Part shown: piece by piece, positions 22,041 through 33,874 of the stretch
Layout of the letters: each line of letters opens with the position of its first letter
Position numbering within the stretch: position 1 is the first letter of the stretch
Source: Microstegium vimineum
Lineage: Eukaryota > Streptophyta > Magnoliopsida > Poales > Poaceae
Direction: 5' to 3'
Assembly: GCA_022036555.1 (NCBI GenBank)
Contig: CM039122.1
Span: forward strand, 124,001-188,000
Length of the DNA: 64,000 bases
Notes under the pieces: model-generated
The model's input: the letters and a program-made list of their open reading frames with translations, nothing else
Database searches by the model: none
What the model was told of the DNA's origin: nothing
Program-made: the position numbers and the translations under genes

Positions 22041-22556
22041 GTTACCTCGGTGTCTTGTCATTTAACGCCGAGGTATGGACGAGCGGACGAGCGGGACCCT
22101 ACTGGATAGGTGTGGCCTGCCACGACGAGATGCCAGGACTCGGCGTTGAGTCGTTGCACGCCGAGGTCGTCGGCGTTAAGTCAGTCATCGTCGACATAGC
22201 TAACCTCCGCGTGGCACCTTTTAACGCCGCGGTAGGGGCGAGCGGACCAAACGAGTTGCTAGGAGTCAGCGTTGAGTCGGACCACGCTGAGATAGTTTAG
22301 CTCAGCGTTTTGTCCTTTAACGCCTAGGTATTGGCGAGATTAGAACCTAGTTTTACCGCATCTTGCGCCTAGGTTATGTCTCCTTGTTTCTTGTTTACAA
22401 TCCAACTTTCTAAATCTTTTAACTATCTACATCATTAATACTCGGACAATTCAATTCAACGAACGAAGAGTACTAAGTTTAAAATAATACATCATTTCGG
22501 TTCAATTGATACAACAATCTTTCCCTAGTCCTAATAGTTAGAAACGTAATCACTAA

Positions 22557-25500
22557 TCAATTCATCGGCCGAGGACAATCCTCAACAACGGGCAAATTGT
22601 CCTTCTGTGCAGATGATGTACTCTGCGCGTACTCCGCCTCCGCTACATCAGCTGCTTGACAATCAAACTCGTCATCAAGGTCACCATACTTATTTTTGTA
22701 GTACTCCGCCTCCGCTTGTTCAACAACTTGAGTAAACAAAATCATCATCCAACTCGTCATCCACTTCATTCTCGGCAGGATGCAAAAGCTGAGACAACTT
22801 GGCCCGACCACCTTCCTCCGGTTCATCTTGGTCCTTCCTTTTCCAAGGATCCACCTCATGCCCTCTAGACCAACCACCTCTCTCGGATTCCTCTTGCTCC
22901 TTCCTTTTCCCACGATCCACCTCATTCCCTGTAGGCCGACCACCTCTCTCCGGTTCCTCTCGCTCTTTCCTTTTCCCACGATCCACCTCAGTCTCTGTAG
23001 ACCGACCACCTCTCTCTAGTTCCTCTTGCTCTTTCCTTTTCACACGCCTAGCTTCAGCAAGTTGTGCGGCATGGTCACTGCAAATGTCCTGCTGACCTGC
23101 ATGTCAACAAACATTTATTATGCTAAATGTACACTAAGAAATGTATCACAATTCAAATTTATTGCATACAAACCAACCTTCCAATCTAGGAAGTTCTCCA
23201 ACTAGGTCATACATCCTCTTAATTGCGTCATTCTGAGCGTTAACCTTCTTCCATAGCTCCGCTCTCCTATCCACTTCAAAACTAGGATGACGTCTTCTGT
23301 TTTCGCATACTTTCTTAGCAACCTCACGTGATTTTTTTTCTTACGACACCTTACATAAGAGTCAAGCAAAGCGTCAGGACTTTTGAAGCGTCTCTCAACT
23401 TCTTCTTGCCCCTAGTATTCCTCCCACCCACACTGACGAGTGCTCTAAAAACATATATTATCGAATTAGTCTACAGACCAACGCCAAGTAATATGGAATA
23501 CAACTGTCAACCATGTGTCCACAATAAAGACCAACGCCAAGCTCCGAAGGAACAATGCCATATTTGGCTATAACACCACATGGGCAACGACGACAAACAC
23601 GGCCCACAGGTGAGTCCACCACATCCTTCTTCCTCTGGGGCCAACGGGGCTTTGGTCTGTATAGTTATTCACTGAAGAAACACTTACGAGAGCCGTACTA
23701 AACAATATACACGCCACAAGGTTCATTATTAATAATTATATAGGATAATACAAAATCAATGGTTAAGAGGGTAAAATAGAATGGCTTACTTTGTTCTTGT
23801 TGGCACATCGAAACTCACGAACACCATCACTAGAATCAACCTCAGCTGCAATTCCACATTGGCAATGTGGGGGGTTTTCAAGACGATCCCTAGTGGCAAC
23901 ATCCTTCTCCTCACCCGTCATGGGTGCAGGGTTCGGAGGTGGGGCAATCCAACGCTTAAATTGTGAGTGAGGAAAAGTCCCACACAACTTAGGAAATAGA
24001 AGGAACCTCATGTCAACTTTGTCGGGGTCATCGATCCACTGGAAGAAATAGCACGCCTCGTCATCCTAAAGTTCAAAATAGCAACATGAATAACTAAATA
24101 TATTACTATCCACAAAATAATACAAACAAGGACTACATTGCTTACGGTAATCAACACAGCAGTAGTAGGCACGAGCAGCAGTTTCCTCATGCCTAGATTG
24201 AGCCACACTAGCCGGCTTTCCACAATTGCAAATAGTGTAGGAATACGAGGTTGCTACGCTAGCCGGAAAACAAAACTTTTCGACCTCATAAACCAGGATC
24301 TACTGCTACTTACAGGTTACGGGATTACCACTAGACGCGCAGGTGCAGCGGAAGACGACTTGATGTAGTCGTGCGCGTCGCAGCAGGCAGTGCAGTTGCG
24401 TGGTCGTCCGTCTCAACGTCCCCTTCGCGCGGTTCGTCCTTGTGCTCCAGATGCAGCACCTCCGAGGAATCCCACACGTGCAGGGAGGAAGCGTTGCGCC
24501 TCCGGACTGCTAGGTCCGCGAGGAGCAAAAGGCGCGAGCGTGGGGAGGCGACGGCGGCTGCCAAAAAGCGTGGATCAATTCGCCCCGCGCCCACCCCTTG
24601 CTTATATAGGCGTCCTAACGAGCTCCCACGGTGGAGGCCCATTAGAAACCCTAAACCTAGTCTAATTCGGGTCCAACCCGAATTAGGCTTCCAACCCCTT
24701 AAGCGTGCGACCCTATGGGCTCACGCATACATAGACATGGCCCAAGTACTCTTACTCGACCAATAGTTGATAGCGGCCTCTAGCAAGACGTGTCAACTCC
24801 TATGTATACGCTATGATCATATCAGACGAACCACTATGACCATGTACAAGTTATTCCCTTCGCCACTCGATATATGGTTCAACTCGTGGGTTAACACTTA
24901 ACCCAAGCATGGCCATGCATTTGTTGATCCAATCACATGAGTGATCCAGTGATATCTCTCTCACGAAGAGAGGGGCAAATTCCATCTTGATTGTCTATGT
25001 CTCATAGCATGTTTCCCAACCACCCAAGGACCACCTTTATAACTACCCAATAACGGAGTAGCGTTTGATAGTCCCTAAGTAGATCGTTTCACATCTTGAG
25101 TACATACCACAATCTTAGGTCTAAGGACATAACGTACATGACATGAATAGAGACTTTCTCTTGTTGGGTCAGTCCAGCCTACATGTCTCACATGTGCCCA
25201 CATTATTAGTTTGACATCTCTATGTCTATGACTTGTGAAACATAGCCATCAACTAATACATATGCTGGTCTAATATTCAAGTGTGCTCTTACAAGAATGC
25301 CGACCAGGGACTACTATTAGAATAACCATTCAGGTAATTGAGTTCCACAAACAATTCACATAATTGTCAATCAATACTAGTTGTCTATAATGGATATTCA
25401 AAGAACACTTTATTAATCATGGATACAATCGGAATATAATCATCTACATGATTAGCTCTAGGGCATATTCCCAACAAATAGGAACAGGTAATTCAGGAGG

Positions 25501-25907
25501 GACAGGTGCATCTTTGCATGACACATCAAAGTAAAGAGATTTCAGACAACCTCTCTTTTCCCACTTGTATCTTTGCATCTACGCAAAAGAATAATCTAAT
25601 AAGGAGATAGCCATCGAATATAACCCTAATAAAACTCCCAAAACAAAAAACATATATTTCATAAGTGCACTGGTCGTAAACTACCAATGTAACCCTAACT
25701 ACCAATGTAACCGAATCAACCCGGATAGAATGAAAAAGGGGATGGAGGATTACCTTAGGGAACCTTCCACAACCTCGATTTGGCCTCTCTACAACTGCAT
25801 TTGTCGTTTTGTGCTCGTGGGGAGAGAGGGCGGAACCGGACAAAGACGCGATAGAGTGGGGAGAGAGGAAGAAGAAAGGGCGCTGCGCGGGCCTTAAGTG
25901 TCCCATA
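22557..25907 (-). pseudogene. Transposon-borne GRF-type zinc-finger gene, split by a solo LTR
   Basis: Minus-strand exons can be traced: a first exon near 25907-25750, then 25575-25482 joined across the solo LTR to about 24230-24140, then about 24060-23800, 23655-23540, 23440-23190 and 23090-22557. The pattern CNCG, then AAYYCC, then ACYFFQWID is a GRF zinc finger (CxCG...C...CxFFxW). Two further CxCG fingers follow (PHCQCGIAAE and RCPCGVIAK). The C-terminal part has tandem Arg/Lys/Glu-rich repeats (near 22760-23040) and an acidic tail. Such proteins are common cargo in grass DNA transposons, role unclear. The LTR sits inside the finger-coding exon, so the product is broken unless it is spliced around. 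Confidence 0.6.
24236..25476 (-). mobile_element. Ty1/copia solo LTR, 1241 bp
   Basis: On the minus strand it starts TGTTGGGAATATGCCCTAGA (25476) and ends CGTATTCCTACA (24236), both LTR-like. It is flanked by a perfect 5-bp duplication AATAG (24231-24235 and 25477-25481). A TATATAAG box reads on the minus strand near 24608. No internal domain or second LTR exists, so it arose by LTR-LTR recombination. It splits the finger exon of the GRF-type gene. Confidence 0.92.
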
Positions 25908-26161
25908 CCTCGGCGTTGAGTCGGGCCACGCCGAGGTTTGAGGGATGGCGTTAAGTAGAGGAACGACGAGGTCCGTGGGGCCCGCTAGCCACGCGTCAAA
26001 CCGGCTGGATGTCGCCGATGACGTGGCAAGACATCGGCGTGACAAGACGCCACGCCGACTCGCATAACTCGGCGTATGGTTCTAATACGCCGAAACAGTG
26101 GTTAATTTTCGAAATAGTTTCGCCGGAGTGCTATTTGTAGAAAAAGTTTCGAAAAAAGGCC

Positions 26162-26413
26162 AAATTGCAAAATTTTCACTTCGAGAGCATTGTTGCTTGG
26201 AGTTCTCGAGAAGCACGCCCATCCCGTGAACAAGAGGAGCAAAGCGAAGTCATGCAACTTTTACGTGAAGATGGTGTTCCAGAAGGGTCCGAACTGTTTT
26301 TTATGGCACTAGACTTGTTCCGAATACCCCAGTGCCGTGCGCAATTCAAGAACATCAAAACCAAGGCGGGTCGCATGAAATACATCGAATGGAACTGGAG
26401 GATATATACATAG
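26162..26413 (+). pseudogene. Fragment of a Myb/SANT-like (transposon-associated) protein
   Basis: The frame reads QEEQSEVMQLLREDGVPEGS, then ELFFMALDLFR, then IEWNWRI. The pattern of acidic helix, FF.AL.LF and W resembles the C-terminal part of plant Myb/SANT-like proteins found beside transposases. It has no start codon context and runs straight out of the transposon end at about 26157. I read it as a captured or left-over fragment. Confidence 0.4.
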
Positions 26414-26532
26414 GGATGCAAGTGGACTAGCTCGTGAACCCACATATAGACTTAATTTTCGCGGGTTCAAACGGTAACCCACAAAATTAAGCCTATATAC
26501 GGGTTATGCGGGCTGTCGGTTGCATCCTTATA
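26411..26532. repeat. Small hAT-like inverted-repeat element
   Basis: TAGGGATGCAAGTGG on the left and GGTTGCATCCTTATA on the right are inverted repeats. The interior contains inverted copies of AACCCACA and GGGTT. The ends are approximate. Confidence 0.35.
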
Positions 26533-26649
26533 TACAACCATGATGCCAATCGCTAAATTCCTGCGTCGTTTGTCGTAGTGTATTAGTTCAATTTTCTTGC
26601 ATTGTCAATTTTCAGCTTCGTGTGTAGTAAGGAAGACGCTGTCAGTGTA

Positions 26650-27334
26650 TAGTAAGGTGCTTGTGAGTTGGCACATGACCATGCAAAACGCTGTAACTGT
26701 ATTGTAAGGTGCTTATTACTGTGTGCTGCGTCTTATCAGGATCTGATCTCTTTATATTATGAGAAAAATGAAGCACAATGTTGCTGTCAACAGGTGAGGT
26801 GAGCAAGTGGACATGTGTGTGGAGCTGCGTCGGCATCGGTTGGTGACTCTTCTGTTCTTCTTCTGATGACTGAAATGAAACACGAGGGTTGGTGACGTGG
26901 GACCTTGTACACTTGAGCACGATGTCAGTCAGGCAGACAGGCTTTGGGCTGCCAAAAGGTCGGGGAGCTCGGGGATGGATCGAGCGTCGTGGGCCGGTCG
27001 ATTTCGTTGTCGGCCTGTCAACGCGAAGCTCCACACTGGGCCGTTTCGGGCCCCCACTGAACGAATCTTAGCTCTGCTGGCCCGCCTACTCGCGACCATC
27101 CCACAGTAAACAGCAGGGTAACTTTTCCATTTTCTTACCGCCAAATCCTGCTTCCAGTTTCAGGTTTTCACAGCAGCACCCCCGCGCGTCGATTCAAAAA
27201 GTGCGGAGCGCATCCGACCGACCGACCCACCCACACGCGTTCCCCGTCCCGTTTCGATTCCGCCCGCGTCGCGCCGCGCCCTTCCCCCTCACGCCCTCAT
27301 CCCCGCGAACCCCTCGTCTCCGCCGCCGGTTCGG
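26650..27334 (+). promoter_or_regulatory. Promoter and 5' leader of the JmjC gene (duplicated upstream)
   Basis: This segment directly precedes the start codon at 27335 and matches about 19985-20385 plus 21165-21514. Near-identity of both copies over the upstream region helps mark the extent of the duplicated unit. No clear TATA box was found; the last 150 bp is C-rich, as in grass leaders. Confidence 0.5.
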
Positions 27335-30300
27335 ATGCCGCCGCCCACGCGAGGTCGAGGCCGAGGCCGTGGCCGCGGACGCGGTCGCGGGCGCGGGCGT
27401 GGGAGGCCAAGGAAGTACCCCGTCGCCGAGGACTCGGCTCACACCACCGAGGTAATCGACGCACCACTTGCCGCTCTAAGCTAGGTCTCCGCTTTCCCTC
27501 CTCCGCACCCGGTTCCCGCTTCGCGCTGTCGATCTGCGTGAACGGGGAGATCAGCTAGCTCGTCCGGATTTGGTTCCGGCTAATTCCCCCCTCCCAGTAA
27601 GCAGTGTATGTTGCTTGCTTCGCCGCGCGGCCTCTGTCTCGACCTCGCTTTAGTTATTACTGTACTTGAATAAGCATGGACGCGGAGGCACGGGTTGCCA
27701 TTGTTGCGGTCTTCGCGTCCGCGACCATTCGGCTCCTTCGATTGGGATTCCAACAACCGCTTCCTTTCCCAATGTTTTCGCTTGTCAAATTTGCATGCTC
27801 CCCTTCCTCTTTGGGCTTAGCCCGTCAGGTCCAGCTGTTTCCTTTCTTGTGCTTCTTTCAATGGTGTATATACTGGTGCTGGTTTTCCCTTGCATAAAGA
27901 ACCTGAGCTTTGCATGTGACCCTTTTTTTAAATAATAATAATTCACTGACAACATTTATTTAGTTGAAGAGGGCGTGCAGTGATTTGATTTCTGCGATAT
28001 GCTTATTGGTCGTTTTGGCTTGGGTTTCAGGATAACGGTGAAACCAAGGGTGAGGACGAGATGCTTCAACCGCGGGATTCTGCTAATGTCAGTGCTCTTT
28101 CATTCGATGTTTATTTCCTTTCCGTCAGCTCCACCTGTTTCATTGCCTTTTGCTTCTTTGAATGTGCTAGTACTCTTTTATTTTTCTCTCTTGCATACCT
28201 GAGCTTTGTCTGTGCTCTTTTTTTTTAAAAAAAATAATAATCAGCGACAACAATTATTTACCTCGTCATGCAGTGACTTGATTTCTGTGATATGCTTATT
28301 GGCCGTTTGGCTTGGGTTTCAGGCTAACGGTGAAGTCAAAGGCGAGGACAAGATGCTTCAGCCGCAGGATTCTGCTACTGTCAGTGCACTTTCCTTCCAT
28401 GTTTATCTTCCTCCCTAAAAAGTAATTGAACACAGATCCTAAAAATTGCCTATGCTGTTGAATTTCATTTTTCTCTAGGAGAATGGAGATCAAGGCAGCA
28501 AGGAAACCCCGAGACCTGCACGGAAGCGAAAGAGAGATCCTGTTGCTGACCTATCTTCTCTCCAATATGATGTCAAGCGTCTTCGTGACAGGCCGGATGT
28601 TCCTGTGATAGTGGAGCCTAAGGTGGGAATTTTGAACAAATAGGGTCTCTATGTGTTTTATGTGTAGTTGTGGTCTTGTTGGTACTTTTAATTAGATGCT
28701 GCTATTGCAGCTTGCACATTGTTTTTCAAACGCTGTTGTGTCGGATTGTCCGTTACATTTTTATTTAGTAAATATACGTACTTCATATTTTCTTGTTTCA
28801 TTTGAATTATAAATCTAATTATACGTACATGCATGACGTATGTTGGTTACTGGAACTGGCAGAGTACAAAAAAGATGGATGGTACTTCAGATATGTGTCA
28901 TCAATGCCAGAGAAACGACAAAGGAAGAGTTGTAAGGTGCCAGGGCTGTAAAACTTATAAGAGGAGATACTGTGTGCCATGCATCACACGCTGGTATGGC
29001 CCTTCCAAAGCATTCATGCTGTGACATTGCATTTTCGTTTTTGCTTTCTAGATCCATGACTCTTGTGTCTTGTCCCTTATGCAAATAACCTCTTCGCTCA
29101 TAATGTTAGTGCATTTTTTGTTCTTTTTTTTTTGTTATTAACGTCCACTGCTTGTGTTCATGGCATGACTTTAACAGGTATCCCAATTTATCAGAGGATG
29201 ATTTTGTTAATAAGTGTCCATTTTGTCGCAATATTTGCAATTGCAAGGCTTGTCTGCGAAAAAAAGTACCAAAAGAGGCAGAGGTATGCCTTCACTATCT
29301 TTATATTTCCAATTCAAGTCATGTTGGCTGTATGCCTTACATGTTCATCTGTTCCTTAATTTTCATCAGAATGTCAACTGGGAGGTGTCCAAAGAAGATG
29401 AAATTAAATTCTCGTTGCGTACTGTGAACTTTCTGCTCCCTTGGCTGAAAGAACTCCACCACGAGCAGATGCAAGAGAAAAGTGTCGAGGCTGCAACTAA
29501 AGGTAGTATGATTGCAACATCAGCATTTGGGTTTCTAGTTTACGTGCATGGCTGCTCCTCGTTAGTCATTGGTATTTTTTGGTTCTCTAACTGCTATATT
29601 AGTAGGGATTGAAGCAGGCAAACTGGATGTTCCTCTAACCATTTGTGGAAAAAATGAACGGATATATTGGTCAGTTTGGCTTTACTTACAAAAACATATG
29701 CAATTTATTGGTTTTATAAGCGTCTAATTCCTTGTTATATTTGTAACAGCAACCACTGCAGGACATCTATTGTTGACTTCCACAGAACCTGCAATAAATG
29801 TAACTATGATCTCTGTCTCCGGTGCTGCCGGGAGCTTCGTCGAGGCCTTGTTCCCGGTAATGGTGCCAAGGCTGATGGTGGAGGCAAGGAAGATTTGCAA
29901 TTGGGAGTTAGTCATGATAAAATAGTATGTAATGGGCCATCTGATGAACATAATGGCATGTTGATAGATAATGTAGTTCCTGCTGACAACAGTACTTCTA
30001 ACATGACACAGTGGAGTGTGAATAACGATGGCTCCATACCTTGCCCACCAAATGCATTTGGTGGTTGTGGGAACTCTCTTCTTGAACTTAAGTGCTTGTT
30101 TGAAGAGAAGTTTATTGCTGAATTACTGGAGAAAGCAAATTCAGCAGTCAACAATGGCTCGAAGGTGAAGATGGAAGGATCAAAATGTTGCTGCTTCATT
30201 GAATCCGGTGACATGGATGATGGTATATCGCGGAAGTCAGCTTGCAGGGAGAATTCCTGTGATAACTACATATATTGCCCAACCGCTGAAGTTGTAAAAA

Positions 30301-33300
30301 ATGGAAGTTTAGATCATTTCCAGGAGCACTGGTTGAAGGGTGAACCTGTAATTGTCCGTGATACGCTTGCGTTGACTTCTGGATTAAGCTGGGAACCAAT
30401 GGTTATGTGGCGTGCCTTACGAGAGAAGAGAGACAAAGTTGAGAGGCTCTCAGTTCTTGCTCTTGAATGCTTGGGCTGGTGTGAGGTTTGTAATGTTCTC
30501 ATGACTGTTGTTATTAGGTGGAAATGATATGACTTTCTGAAATGAAACTTCTAAAATCTAATGTTACTTCCATGTACTCTGAATGCAGGTTGATGTAAAC
30601 ATTCATATGTTTTTTACGGGGTATTCACGTGGGCTTGTTGGTCCAGACAATTTGCCCCTGTTACTTAAGCTTAAAGATTGGCCACCACATCGTTCTTTTG
30701 AGGAGCGGCTGCCTAGGCATGGTGCAGAGTTTATGTCTGCGTTGCCATTTCGAGATTACACAGATCCTAACTGCGGCCCTCTGAATCTGGCAGTAAAGCT
30801 TCCCGAGGGTGTTAATAAGCCAGACCTTGGTCCAAAAACTTATATTGCGTATGGTGTTTCCAAAGAATTGGGAATTGGTGATTCTGTCACCAAGCTTCAC
30901 TGCGATATGTCTGATGCGGTAAATATACTGTTTTGCATAATGCATATGCTTTTTGGCATTTATATGCAACACAACAATAATGACTTGCCTTGTTAAGGAC
31001 TTAACAACATTTGAATTTTACACTAGTTTAGGTAATAATTGCTTGAAGTCCTGAATTTGGTGGTGTTGTAGCTGCATCTATATTATTGTAATGGCTTAAT
31101 GCTAGTTAAAGTAGTTATAATGGGTGGCAGTTTTGGCTGACCATAGTTCTGGAAAATCTAGAAACAATGTCTCAGTTATCAAGAATATATATGTGCCCTG
31201 GTTTCATTTCTGTTGATTGGTTATTCTTTCTCTCTTGTTCTTTTTTTTTTTGGCTAAGTTTCATCTGTGGCATGCCACTTTCTAATTCCTATTCCTTGAA
31301 CTGGTCAATATCATCACACATAATTTTTATTTTCTATTTCTATTTCTTGAACAGGTCAATATCCTCACACATACTGATGAAATAAAACTCAAAGCAAAAA
31401 GGATTGCAGCAGTGGAAAAGAAGAAGCGCCGTTTAGAAAAGAAGAGTCGTTCTTCCAAGGAAGAGGGAAATGTGCGTGGACTAATTACTGTGGCTCCTGA
31501 GTCAGAAGATGACGCCCCATCTGTAGATGGAAACCAAGCAGAGGGTGGTGCATTGTGGGATATTTTCCGACGAGAAGATGTGAGCAAACTGCATGATTAT
31601 CTAATGAAGCATGCAGATGAGTTTAGGCATTGCAATTTTGAGCCAGTGAAGCAGGTAATCAGACTTGTTATTTGGCCACAAACGTATGTTGTACTATCTG
31701 GCATACAATTTTTGTTGAAGAGCTATCCCATATTGGCAGGTTACTCATCCTATACATGATCAGTGTTTTTATCTAACAAATGAGCACAAGAGAAAGCTTA
31801 AGGAAGAATATGGTAAGTTAATTACCTTTATATCCTTTGGAACTTAAACTTTGCCCTAGTGATATTTCCTGGTTTTCATGCTAATTTTGCAGGAGTTGAG
31901 CCTTGGACATTTGAACAGAAGCTAGGTGAGGCAGTATTTATCCCAGCAGGATGTCCCCACCAGGTTAGAAATTTGAAGGTATGACATGACTAGACATAGA
32001 AACGGCCCACTACCATCACTGACATGCTCCTTAATCAAATTAGCTGCTAATCAGTGACACCTTTTTATTGGGCAGTCTTGCATAAAGGTTGCACTTGACT
32101 TTGTTTCTCCGGAAAATGTGCGAGAGTGCATCAGGTTAACAGAAGAATTCCGTCTGCTTCCGAAGTGGCATAGAGTGAATGAAGATAAACTGGAGGTCGG
32201 TCACTGAGTCCGTCCATACTCCTGCAACATTTGCTAATTCTTTTTATGATTGTAAATGAAGTATTCTTGTGTATATTATGTTGGTTTTTGTCTGCCTCAG
32301 CTCTCTATTTGAGCATTCTTATCTTTCTGAACTTATAAATCAAGACATTTGAATTTAAATTCCGTGTTTTGTTGATCTTCAATGGCAGGTTAAGAAGATA
32401 GCTCTTCATGCACTCAGTCAAGCTATTAAAGATATCACTGATGAATCATCTAATAGCAACGGAAGGTTTGTTGCGACAACTCTTTCCCCCAACTGTTTAT
32501 TCTTTGTGATTACATAATTAGTGGATGCATAATCTTCTATGTTTGATTATGGTGAGACCCCCATGCAGCAACATTTTTCTAGCATCCCTCTTTTAGCACA
32601 AACTTTTGGATGGTTGCTCAACTCAAATGTGTAGAACTAATTGGTTGCCTGCCTTTAAAGAAATGGTTGCCTGCATACTTTTTAAGTGGCATTACCTGCA
32701 CATAGAGTGGTTTGCCCTTTTTCCATAATGTTGTCTCTAGATTCTTCCCCTGCTGTACGCGAATTCATATATTTGTCTAGGTGCTCTTGGTTAATCACAA
32801 TTCTAGAATTTGTTGTGTTCTGCATAAATGTATCTGGTCCATCAGGGAAGATGTCTGAAACTCTGAATGTAGAACTTATGTTTCAGGAGTGTTTCTTGGT
32901 ACTGCTGATTTGCCTACTGAAAATGAATGTATTGCTTTCACCAAAATGAAATCAAATTGTGGTTCATCTCAGTTTTATTTGCCCTGTTCGCTCGACATTT
33001 AAGCCGCTGCCACTGCTGGCTTCCTGCTGCTGCTTGGTTGCTTGCTACTGGCTTTGCTGGTTGTCTGCTGCAGCGCAGCTAACCGAATGACCTTTTTGTT
33101 GCTGGGACCATTGCCAAACATGCTTTCCATTGCACATTTGCATGATTTTGAAATAGCTTGGCATCGATGAATTCGTTGATTTTTTTTACACAATTCTTTA
33201 TTTATGTCCTCAATGTTATCCTAAACGGTAAACAGTCGTTCGCCCTTCGTTTAGTGTTTAGTCTGTTTAAAGTTTAAACAGAGTTAAACGGTTTTACATA

Positions 33301-33874
33301 TTATTACAAAAATGTGCATATTTATTGATGTAAAATCATTTATTCTAGCATTTATACATATTTATGTAATTTAAAAACAATTATTTTAGTTTGTATATAT
33401 ATTTATGCATGTAAAAATAATCAAATATACATATTTGTACATTTATACATGTAAGAAATCAAGTATTCATATTTATAAATATATAATAAACTCAAGTTTA
33501 CAGAGTTATGCATGTAAAACTTAATTGTATTTACTCGGTGTTGCCTAAACAGCCATTTAGCCCATTTATCTCCGTTCCATTTAGGGCGTTTAGACCGGTT
33601 ACCCCTGTTTTTTGACCGTTTATACCGGTAACCGTTTAATTTCCAAATACCCCCTAAACAAAACGGTTTGCCACCGTTTACCGTTTACACTGCCGTTTAG
33701 GCGAACACTGTATGTCCTATATGATACTACACCTTTTTTTTGTAAGTAGTTGATACCGTTGTAATAAATATGATATTACTAAGTGGTTTCTTGATCTTGC
33801 ACAGCAGCCCAAATAACGAACTCAAAGATGAGCCTAGCTCAAGTGAGTCAGCGGAAATAGAGCAACAAGAGTGA
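27335..33874 (+). CDS. KDM3/JHDM2-type JmjC histone H3K9 demethylase (JMJ25-like), 866 aa
   Basis: Exons: 27335-27451, 28031-28087, 28323-28379, 28479-28622, 28863-28993, 29178-29283, 29370-29502, 29606-29669, 29750-30485, 30589-30918, 31355-31654, 31740-31812, 31893-31978, 32076-32195, 32389-32465, 33805-33874. All are GT-AG and in phase. Residues 5-27 are Arg-Gly repeats ending in an AT-hook-like GRPRK. From residue 137 comes a RING-like cysteine cluster (CHQC, CQGC, CVPC, CPFC, CNCKAC), then a second cysteine cluster (CNKCNYDLCLRCC). The JmjC domain has Fe(II) ligands His619 and Asp621 (LHCDMSDA) and His772 (FIPAGCPHQ), with the downstream Lys in CIKVALDF. All catalytic residues are present, so an active nuclear 2-oxoglutarate demethylase is likely. 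The family removes H3K9me1/2. Exons 2 and 3 are a tandem duplication. Confidence 0.92.
33211..33710. mobile_element. hAT-type element in the last JmjC intron, 500 bp
   Basis: The ends CAATGTTATCCTAAACGG and (reverse complement) CAGTGTTCGCCTAAACGG are inverted repeats. A perfect 8-bp duplication TATGTCCT lies at 33203-33210 and 33711-33718, diagnostic of hAT elements. It is AT-rich and has no transposase. It makes up over a third of the 1.3-kb last intron (32466-33804). Confidence 0.85.

Larger units (their letters stand above)
22041..26157. mobile_element. DNA transposon with ACGCCGAGGT subterminal repeats, carrying a GRF-finger gene
   Basis: Both sides carry clustered subterminal motifs (AACGCCGAGGTATGG, CGGCGTTGAGTCG, CACGCCGAGGT) in inverted orientation: 22045-22370 on the left and 25900-26100 on the right. 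The right side continues into a T-rich CTTTTTTCGAAAC end near 26157. No matching left terminus was found, so the left end may be truncated. The superfamily (MULE or CACTA) is unresolved. The interior encodes, on the minus strand, the broken gene described separately, which is interrupted by a copia solo LTR. Confidence 0.5.

Noticed and set aside
33225..33240. hAT end at CAGTCGTTCGCC (33233)
   Set aside because: No target duplication there. Starting at 33211 gives both a better inverted repeat and a perfect 8-bp TATGTCCT duplication.
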